Assembly (NCBI RefSeq): GCF_027579695.1
Contig: NC_083596.1
Span: 52,571,776-52,635,775 of the forward strand
Direction: 5' to 3'
DNA: 64,000 nucleotides
From: Neoarius graeffei
Taxonomy: Eukaryota > Chordata > Actinopteri > Siluriformes > Ariidae
The translations under genes and the position numbers were made by a program. This document shows positions 1-8,905 of this stretch, one piece after another; positions within the stretch are counted from its first letter, which is position 1; each line of letters starts with the position of its first letter. The notes under the pieces were generated by a model. It searched no databases. It was given only the letters and a program-made list of their open reading frames with translations, and was not told where the DNA came from.

Positions 1-308
1 CCGGTGTGCAGGACTGATCAACAGTTACCGCAAACGTTTAGTTGCAGTTATTGCTGCACAAGGGGGTCACACCAGATACTGAAAGCAAAGGGTCACATAC
101 TTTTGCCACTCACAGATATGTACCGGTAATATTGGATCATTCTCCTCAATAAATAAATGACCAAGTATAATATTTTTGTCTCTTTTGTTTAACTGGGTTC
201 TCTTTATCTACTTTTAGGACTTGTGTGAAAATCTGAGGATGTTTTAGGTCATATTTATGCAGAAATATAGAAAATTCTAAAGGGTTCACAAACTCTCAAA
301 CACCACTG
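1..308 (+). mobile_element. 3' end of a Tc1-family transposon, cut by window edge
   Basis: This stretch matches the last ~300 bases of the full copy at 8914-10521 almost base for base. It holds the final codons of the transposase (stop at 80-82) followed by the long 3' terminal inverted repeat, which ends in CACCACTG at 308. The rest of the element lies left of the window. It sits in the intron after the last visible cchcr1 exon. Confidence 0.9.
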
Positions 309-335
309 TGTGTGTGTGTGTGTGTGTATATACAC

Positions 336-455
336 TGTAGCTGTAGGTCTCTCAATGCGTTACTGATCAGTTGTGGTGTTCGTTTCAGTTCCTGGGCGAG
401 TGTCTCTCTCTCTGAGGTCAGAAGTACCACCTGTGACTGCAGTCTCTCAATGCAG
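336..455 (-). CDS. cchcr1: cchcr1 exon, last one in the window
   Basis: The acceptor is gtgtgtgtag at 457-456. The exon encodes CIERLQSQVVLLTSERETLA and continues with coiled coil to LISNALRDLQ, aligning with human LELQQLREERNRLDAEL and the segment after it. The likely donor is gtgtat at 335-330, leaving two bases of a codon. The next exon lies beyond the left edge or inside the Tc1-flanked region. Confidence 0.75.
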
Positions 456-496
<41 letters not shown>

Positions 497-3400
497 GTGT
501 GATACAGTTCAGAAACAAAATTCACAAACAAAGGAACATTTAAGAAACCTTTTCAGTAATATAGGCACTCTCTCAGGAACCATTTCAGGAACGAAATAAT
601 ATATCGATAACATTATTTTATGACTGTATTTCCATAAATCTGCTTTGTGCCAATGTACACGATTAAAAGCGCAAAATAAACAGAATTACCGTATTTTTCG
701 GACTATAAGTCGCACTGTTTTTCATGGTTCGGCTGGCCATGCGACTTAGGCCGAATCCCATTTCACCCCTTGGACCAACCCCTTGGCCCTTCCCCTCCAT
801 TTTGCGCGTTCACGTGAAGGGGTAGGGGTATCCCAATCCCAGTTAACGCGGAGGGGTAGGGGAAGGGGTAGGGCTTCTGTACCCCTCCAAACGGAGATTT
901 TCCTGGAGCTGACTCCAAACGAAGGGGTTTGAGTGATTTCCCACAATGCCATGCGGATTTCAGCGAGATTTCATGCGGATTTCAGAAAGATGGCGGTTCC
1001 CGCGGCGAAAGATTGTCATAAATGTATTTTCTCCATTATTTACGTGTTTTAAGTTGTTATCCAGAGGAAACACGCCGCTTGATTCGCTTTCGAGCTGAGA
1101 ATGAGCAGCGATTTCTGAAATCCAAGCTGCTGCTAAAAAGCTTTGGGAGTGAGTATTGTTTTCGGTTGCTTTACTGCGTACGTTTTGTTCTGTTATTCTC
1201 GCTTTTATTGTTTACATGAGTGTTCTGACACCTCATTCTGTCGGATGTGGTGCACGAAGCGCCAAAGATATCCCATTCAGTGGTGTTAGTTAACAAATCA
1301 CACCCTGCCAGCAGAGATTTCTGCCTCTGGCTCTGACTGTAGCGGCTGGTCGCAGCCAATGACGCATTTGGTCGCGTTTTGCTAACGTAAACGCTGACGG
1401 AGGTACGCGATGACGTATGCGATCGTTGAAGGGCTATCCCAATACGTAAGGGTTGAATTTCAAGCCCTATCCCTTGTAGCTCAGTTTCAAGGGGAAGGGC
1501 CAAGGGGAAGGGGGAGGGGAAGGGGGAGGGGTAGGGGTAGAAATTAGAATTGGGATTGGGCCTTTCACTCCGGTGCGACGTATATATGTTTGTTTGTTTT
1601 TTCACCGCGGAATAACTGGAGCTGATGCCGAGTCTGACGACAGCCACGCAGAAGAAGAGGAAACGGCGCTTCGTCTGCCGCTGGAGTTGGCAGAGTTGTT
1701 CAGAAGCGACACCGAGGATGAGGAATTCAATGGATTTGCTGATTTGGAGTGAAATCATCAGCTTGATAAACTTGATTGACCTGTGTTTTATTATTAATGA
1801 TAGGCCTATAGTTATTTAAATAAGTTATGTAATGATTTTAGGCAGTGCTTAATTTGTGAAGTGGGAGGTCCCGGAACGCAGGAGGTGGGTGGGTCCGGCA
1901 ACTCAAAAAAAAAAAAAAGGCGGGGGATGGTTTACTATAACTTTACGCACATGCGCTTATTGTGTGTGTAAAATAATAATAATAATAATATCAGACATTA
2001 TGATCTTAGAAAACGCTTTAGTGACAAACAGTTACAGACAGTAATATGTCGTGATATTATATTATAAAATATTAATTATTAGTCTATATATTAAATTATA
2101 TATTACATTTATCTTCTAAAATAACAGACTGTACTCATCACAACCGGTTTATTTCACCATTGGAGATCAGATCACACAAGACATGAGTTAAATGACTCAT
2201 TTTAAGGATTTAAGTAGGGGATTTAAAAGCGGTTGTTGGTTTTTTTTTTTCACTAGACGGTTGTTTTTACTACCGTACCTGTCTTTGGAGATGATATACC
2301 TATAGCCTACTTGACCTCTGATTTGATGAAATAAAATTCGACAAAAATGAAGAATGACTCTCCTCGATGATGACTACAGCTTTAATAACACAGATGAAAG
2401 AGCCATGGGGCGATAATAAGCCCTACCGGTAAAAATATTCTAAAAGCAAACTAATTAATGCATCAGTAATAGGCTACTAATATTAGTTATAATAATAGTA
2501 ATATAGGCTATTAGTAATAACGATAGTGATAGTATTAACCCTTTGGTGACTGACCCCTTGAAAATGGTTCCTCCAGGAACCATGACGTTTCAGTTGTCAA
2601 GACAACGGAAAAACTAAAATACAAATACAAGAGCATTTTGTTTTGTGCACAAGAGCATTGTGATGTATCTTTCTGTTTTTGTATTTTAGTTTTTCCGTTG
2701 TCTTGACAACTGAAACGTCATCGTTCCTGGAGGAACCATTTTCAAGGGGTCAGTCACCAAAGGGTTAAAGATAGTAGTAGATATTTAAAATAATCAGACT
2801 AGGCTACTTACAGGGCAAAGGGCGCGTCATCACTGCTCAGCTGTTCGTTTATTAAATAAACAATGCAGTCGCGCAGTAACCACGCGCCGCTTATCAGATA
2901 CAATCACAGATTCTATGGATAGAATAACCCTTCAAAAAAGTGCGACTTGTAGTCCGGTGCGATGTGTATATGTTTTTTTCGTCTTCATAATGCATTTTTT
3001 GGCTGATGCGACTTAAACTCCGGAGCGACGTATAGTCCGGAAAATACGGTAAATTGAACTGGAGTTGAATATCTCTCAGGTCTTCTTTGGCTCATTGTGA
3101 AAAGGTTCCTGGATTCTCACTGAGGACTTTTTCAGAAACCAGAACTAACTGAACCAGGGACTGATTTTACTTCCAGCTGCAGTGACGGGAGTTATGAGGA
3201 CATGGGACTGTTGGTGGGGTCCCCCCCCACACACCTGTCTGAAGTTGTAAGTTCTGCAGGTTTTGTGGCCTGTTGTGCTTCCCATAAAGCTTCTTTCCTC
3301 ATCAGCAAACCTACACAAACATGAGATGGGAATCAAGAACCAGTTCCAAATGGTCTGATCTGTCAGAATTGTATGCCTCTGAGGTTATCGGTTCCTTTTA

Positions 3401-4637
3401 TCGATGTCAGTGTGTTTTTCTGACAGCTGTGCATTGCAAAAACTCATGCATCATGACATAAAACTCAACATCCACGCTGCTGGAAAGTTGCAACAAGAAG
3501 CTGTCATGGTGGAGAGGCAGATGCTGTCCAAAGTGTGGCTTGTAGTGATGCCATGGGTCAGGGCTTTTAATACCCACCCCGTTAAGAGAGCCAACCCACA
3601 TAAACATGTTAAATCAACCACCCACGCCTCACCAGCAAACCACCAACTTTAGCCTGTATAGTGATGGCATTCATATCATCATGTAAAGAGAAAAGGTTTT
3701 ATTCACAAGCATAATCCACTGACTGCTCAGCACAGCGACTGTAACCTAATAGTGTCTGGGTGTAGAGCTATAAATAAACAGGCAAATGTTAGGTGTTCTT
3801 TACTGGAGAATAGCAGCAAAACATCAAACGCTTCATTAAACACATGAGCACTCTGTTCTCTGTCTCTCTCACACACACACACACACACTGCATTCTTCAT
3901 ATCTTAACAGTGAACTTGAACAAAATAGTACCCAACTGTGTTTTCTTTACCTGAGTGAGTGTCTGATGCTGCGTTCATGTGCTATGGGAAGATGATATTT
4001 TCCAGTTGGGAAGTGGTATTTACCAGTGTGTTGTGTTCACATGCTTTTGTTGTTGTTGACAAATTAAAGATGGACCAGATTCAAGTTAGCAATAGTTAGT
4101 TATCGTTAGCAATAGCGTCTGCTCTGGAGAGGTAAAAACAAACTATAACACATTTTTAAAGGAAACGGATTTCTAACGTATTATATTACACTTGTTAATG
4201 ACGCAACATTGCATAGACACCAAAAACTACCCACTAGTACTAGTAAAAAAAACTTTAGTAGCGTACAATGCTTACCATTCAAGTGTCTTGTACCGCTCGC
4301 CGCCATGTTGAAAAGGTTAAAGTTCATCTCATCTCGGCAACTCGTGTATCAAAATTTTCTACGAGTTGCCCAGTGGAAAATACCACAAGAGGGGGCGTTC
4401 ATGTGTGCTTTCCATGTCGGCGTTTGGTATTTACCATAATTCCCATAGCACATGAATGCAGCATGAATTCCCATTGCGCGCGCACACACACACACACACA
4501 CACTTACCGTGCACTGTGTGGAGACGTGCGTTGGCAAAGTTGAGTCTCTGTGTCAAAGCACTCATATGACACTGAGCAGCTTCAAACTGACTTGCCCACT
4601 CCCCAACACACACACTCATCCTAAACACACATTGTGT

Positions 4638-4674
<37 letters not shown>

Positions 4675-4881
4675 TGAGAGAGAGTTAATACTGATGTTTA
4701 AATGACTGATTTCAGTTAGTGTATGAGAGACGAAAGTGTTAACTAATCTAATGTAAGAAGTGTGTGTGTGTTACCTGTGTACTGTATCAGTAATGTGTGC
4801 AGCACATTTCTCACTGCTCTCTTTATATTTTTTCAGTTTCTCATTCTCTTCAACAGAACTACACAGCTGCTGCTCCAGCAC

Positions 4882-4917
<36 letters not shown>

Positions 4918-7900
4918 AAAATTCCTTTGTGGTCTTGGGAAGCCTGTGTACCTGTGCGTGTATGTCGTGTAGCTGTGCAGGAGGAGTGTACCTGTGCGTG
5001 TATGTCGTGTAGCTGCGCAGGAGGAGTGTACCTGTGTGTGTATGTTGTGTAGCTGTGCAGGAGGAGTGTACCTGTGCGTGTATGTCGTGTAGCTGTGCAG
5101 GAGGAGTGTACCTGTGCGTGTATGTCGTGTAGCTGCGCAGGAGGAGTGTACCTGTGCGTGTATGTCGTGTACCTGTGCAGGAGGAGTGTACCTGTGCGTG
5201 TATGTCGTGTAGCTGCGCAGGAGGAGTGTACCTGTGCGTGTATGTCGTGTAGCTGCGCAGGAGGAGTGTACCTGTGCGTGTATGTCGTGTACCTGTGCAG
5301 GAGGAGTGTACCTGTGCGTGTATGTCGTGTAGCTGCGCAGGAGGAGTGTACCTGTGCGTGTATGTCGTGTAGCTGCGCAGGAGGAGTGTACCTGTGCGTG
5401 TATGTTGTGTAGCTGCGCAGGAGGAGTGTACCTGTGTGTGTATGTCGTGTAGCTGCGCAGGAGGAGTGTACCTGTGCGTGTATGTTGTGTAGCTGCGCAG
5501 GAGGAGTGTACCTGTGCGTGTATGTCGTGTAGCTGCGCAGGAGGAGTGTACCTGTGCGTGTATGTCGTGTAGCTGCGCAGGAGGAGTGTACCTGTGCGTG
5601 TATGTCGTGTAGCTGCGCAGGAGGAGTGTACCTGTGCGTGTATGTCGTGTACCTGTGCAGGAGGAGTGTACCTGTGCGTGTATGTCGTGTAGCTGCGCAG
5701 GAGGAGTGTACCTGTGCGTGTATGTCGTGTAGCTGCGCAGGAGGAGTGTACCTGTGCGTGTATGTCGTGTACCTGTGCAGGAGGAGTGTACCTGTGCGTG
5801 TATGTCGTGTAGCTGCGCAGGAGGAGTGTACCTGTGCGTGTATGTTGTGTAGCTGCGCAGGAGGAGTGTACCTGTGCGTGTATGTTGTGTAGCTGCGCAG
5901 GAGGAGTGTACCTGTGCGTGTATGTTGTGTAGCTGCGCAGGAGGAGTGTACCTGTGCGTGTATGTCGTGTACCTGTGCAGGAGGAGTGTACCTGTGCGTG
6001 TATGTCGTGTAGCTGTGCAGGAGGAGTGTACCTGTGCGTGTATGTCGTGTACCTGTGCGTGTATGTCGTGTACCTGTGCGTGTATGTCGTGTAGCTGCGC
6101 AGGAGGAGTGTACCTGTGCGTGTATGTCGTGTAGCTGTGCAGGAGGAGTGTACCTGTGCGTGTATGTCGTGTAGCTGCGCAGGAGGAGTGTACCTGTGCG
6201 TGTATGTCGTGTAGCTGCGCAGGAGGAGTGTACCTGTGCGTGTATGTCGTGTAGCTGTGCAGGAGGAGTGTACCTGTGCGTGTATGTTGTGTAGCTGCGC
6301 AGGAGGAGTGTACCTGTGCGTGTATGTTGTGTAGCTGCGCAGGAGGAGTGTACCTGTGCGTGTATGTTGTGTAGCTGCGCAGGAGGAGTGTACCTGTGTG
6401 TGTATGTCGTGTAGCTGTGCAGGAGGAGTGTACCTGTGCGTGTATGTTGTGTAGCTGCGCAGGAGGAGTGTACCTGTGCGTGTATGTCGTGTAGCTGTGC
6501 AGGAGGAGTGTACCTGTGCGTGTATGTCGTGTACCTGTGCAGGAGGAGTGTACCTGTGCGTGTATGTCGTGTACCTGTGCAGGAGGAGTGTACCTGTGCG
6601 TGTATGTCGTGTACCTGTGCAGGAGGAGTGTACCTGTGCGTGTATGTTGTGTAGCTGCGCAGGAGGAGTGTACCTGTGCGTGTATGTCGTGTACCTGTGC
6701 AGGAGGAGTGTACCTGTGCGTGTATGTTGTGTAGCTGCGCAGGAGGAGTGTACCTGTGCGTGTATGTCGTGTAGCTGTGCAGGAGGAGTGTACCTGTGCG
6801 TGTATGTCGTGTAGCTGCGCAGGAGGAGTGTACCTGTGCGTGTATGTCGTGTACCTGTGCAGGAGGAGTGTACCTGTGCGTGTATGTCGTGTAGCTGCGC
6901 AGGAGGAGTGTACCTGTGCGTGTATGTCGTGTAGCTGCGCAGGAGGAGTGTACCTGTGCGTGTATGTCGTGTAGCTGCGCAGGAGGAGTGTACCTGTGCG
7001 TGTATGTCGTGTACCTGTGCAGGAGGAGTGTACCTGTGCGTGTATGTCGTGTACCTGTGCGTGTATGTCGTGTACCTGTGCGTGTATGTCGTGTAGCTGC
7101 GCAGGAGGAGTGTACCTGTGCGTGTATGTCGTGTAGCTGTGCAGGAGGAGTGTACCTGTGCGTGTATGTCGTGTAGCTGCGCAGGAGGAGTGTACCTGTG
7201 CGTGTATGTCGTGTAGCTGCGCAGGAGGAGTGTACCTGTGTGTGTATGTTGTGTAGCTGCGCAGGAGGAGTGTACCTGTGCGTGTATGTCGTGTAGCTGT
7301 GCAGGAGGAGTGTACCTGTGTGTGTATGTCGTGTAGCTGCGCAGGAGGAGTGTACCTGTGCGTGTATGTCGTGTAGCTGCGCAGGAGGAGTGTACCTGTG
7401 CGTGTATGTCGTGTAGCTGCGCAGGAGGAGTGTACCTGTGCGTGTATGTCGTGTAGCTGCGCAGGAGGAGTGTACCTGTGCGTGTATGTCGTGTAGCTGT
7501 GCAGGAGGAGTGTACCTGTGTGTGTATGTCGTGTAGCTGCGCAGGAGGAGTGTACCTGTGCGTGTATGTCGTGTAGCTGCGCAGGAGGAGTGTACCTGTG
7601 CGTGTATGTCGTGTAGCTGCGCAGGAGGAGTGTACCTGTGCGTGTATGTCGTGTACCTGTGCAGGAGGAGTGTACCTGTGCGTGTATGTCGTGTACCTGT
7701 GCAGGAGGAGTGTACCTGTGCGTGTATGTCGTGTAGCTGCGCAGGAGGAGTGTACCTGTGCGTGTATGTCGTGTAGCTGTGCAGGAGGAGTGTACCTGTG
7801 TGTGTATGTCGTGTAGCTGCGCAGGAGGAGTGTACCTGTGCGTGTATGTCGTGTAGCTGTGCAGGAGGAGTGTACCTGTGCGTGTATGTCGTGTAGCTGC

Positions 7901-8860
7901 GCAGGAGGAGTGTACCTGTGCGTGTATGTCGTGTAGCTGCGCAGGAGGAGTGTACCTGTGCAGGAGGAGTGTACCTGTGCAGGAGGAGTGTACCTGTGCG
8001 TGTATGTCGTGTAGCTGCGCAGGAGGAGTGTACCTGTGCAGGAGGAGTGTACCTGTGCAGGAGGAGTGTACCTGTGCAGGAGGAGTGTACCTGTGCGTGT
8101 ATGTCGTGTAGCTGCGCAGGAGGAGTGTACCTGTGCAGGAGGAGTGTACCTGTGCAGGAGGAGTGTACCTGTGCAGGAGGAGTGTACCTGTGCGTGTATG
8201 TTGTGTAGCTGTAGTTGTGCCGTTTTGTCCTGAAGGTTGTGTTGTAGTAAAGCGATGTGTGACTGCAGCTTCTGAACCTCTTGCTGCAGGTCAGAGACCT
8301 AAACACACACACACACGGGTGAGTAGGAGCATCACTTTGATCGAAGAACAAATACACAATGTGTGCGTTATTGTGTTTCACTGTGATTTTTTTGAATGGT
8401 ATGAGTGTTACCATTTCAGTGTGGTTATATATGCATGACTCTGTTGGGTAGTTGTGTGTGTGTGTGTTTGTGTGTGTCTGTGTGTGTGGACGTTACCGTG
8501 TGGTATAGTCGTGTGTTCTCAGTGTGTAGTTGCGAGTCTTTCGATCGTAGCTGTATGAGCAGCATGAAGACCTTCTCTCTCCACAAACTCAACAACTGAA
8601 CTGACTTACATTTATGGAGAGGATCACACTGTACACACACACACACACACACACAATTATCAGGAGTCAAAATTAACTTTCTTTACATACACACTTGTTT
8701 CCATTACGTGTGCAAGATCTTTATACAAGGTGTGTGTGTGTGTGTGTGACCTGCTCCCCCAGCTCTCTCTCCTGTAGTATCAGGATGTCATGAGCAGATT
8801 TGACTCGGACATTCAGCAGCTCCACAGATAAAGACAATGCTTCTTTCTCCTTCTGCAGCT

Positions 8861-8905
<45 letters not shown>

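Larger units (their letters stand above)
689..3049. mobile_element. DNA transposon with TA target duplication, copy 1, invaded twice
   Basis: Terminal inverted repeats begin CCGTATTTTTCGGACTATA on the left and end with its near reverse complement (tatagtccggaaaatacgg) on the right, each flanked by TA. The same element occurs at 58934-60209 without the two insertions found here (749-1562 and 2539-2764), so the insertion points are read from an intact reference. A short plus-strand acidic reading end (in copy 2: DSHAEEEE to EEFNGFADLE, then stop) is preserved as a degraded remnant ending near 1752. The TA duplication suggests the Tc1/mariner/pogo assemblage; the family itself was not identified. 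Confidence 0.82.

Noticed and set aside
4944-8187. Resemblance to a CRISPR array (regular 40-bp spacing)
   Set aside because: There are no unique spacers: the whole unit is repeated, in a vertebrate intron.
5074-8233. Plus-strand Cys-rich frames (QEECTCACMSCSCAGG), looking like a cysteine-rich repeat protein
   Set aside because: Same minisatellite read on the other strand; each frame is bounded by repeat-phase stops, with no promoter or splice context.
4833-8414. A 1193-codon minus-strand open frame with periodic LLLHRYTTYTHRYTPPAQ-type text
   Set aside because: It is produced by a 40-bp tandem array lacking stops on that strand. Real cchcr1 exons lie at both ends, and the frame only continues through the intron by chance.
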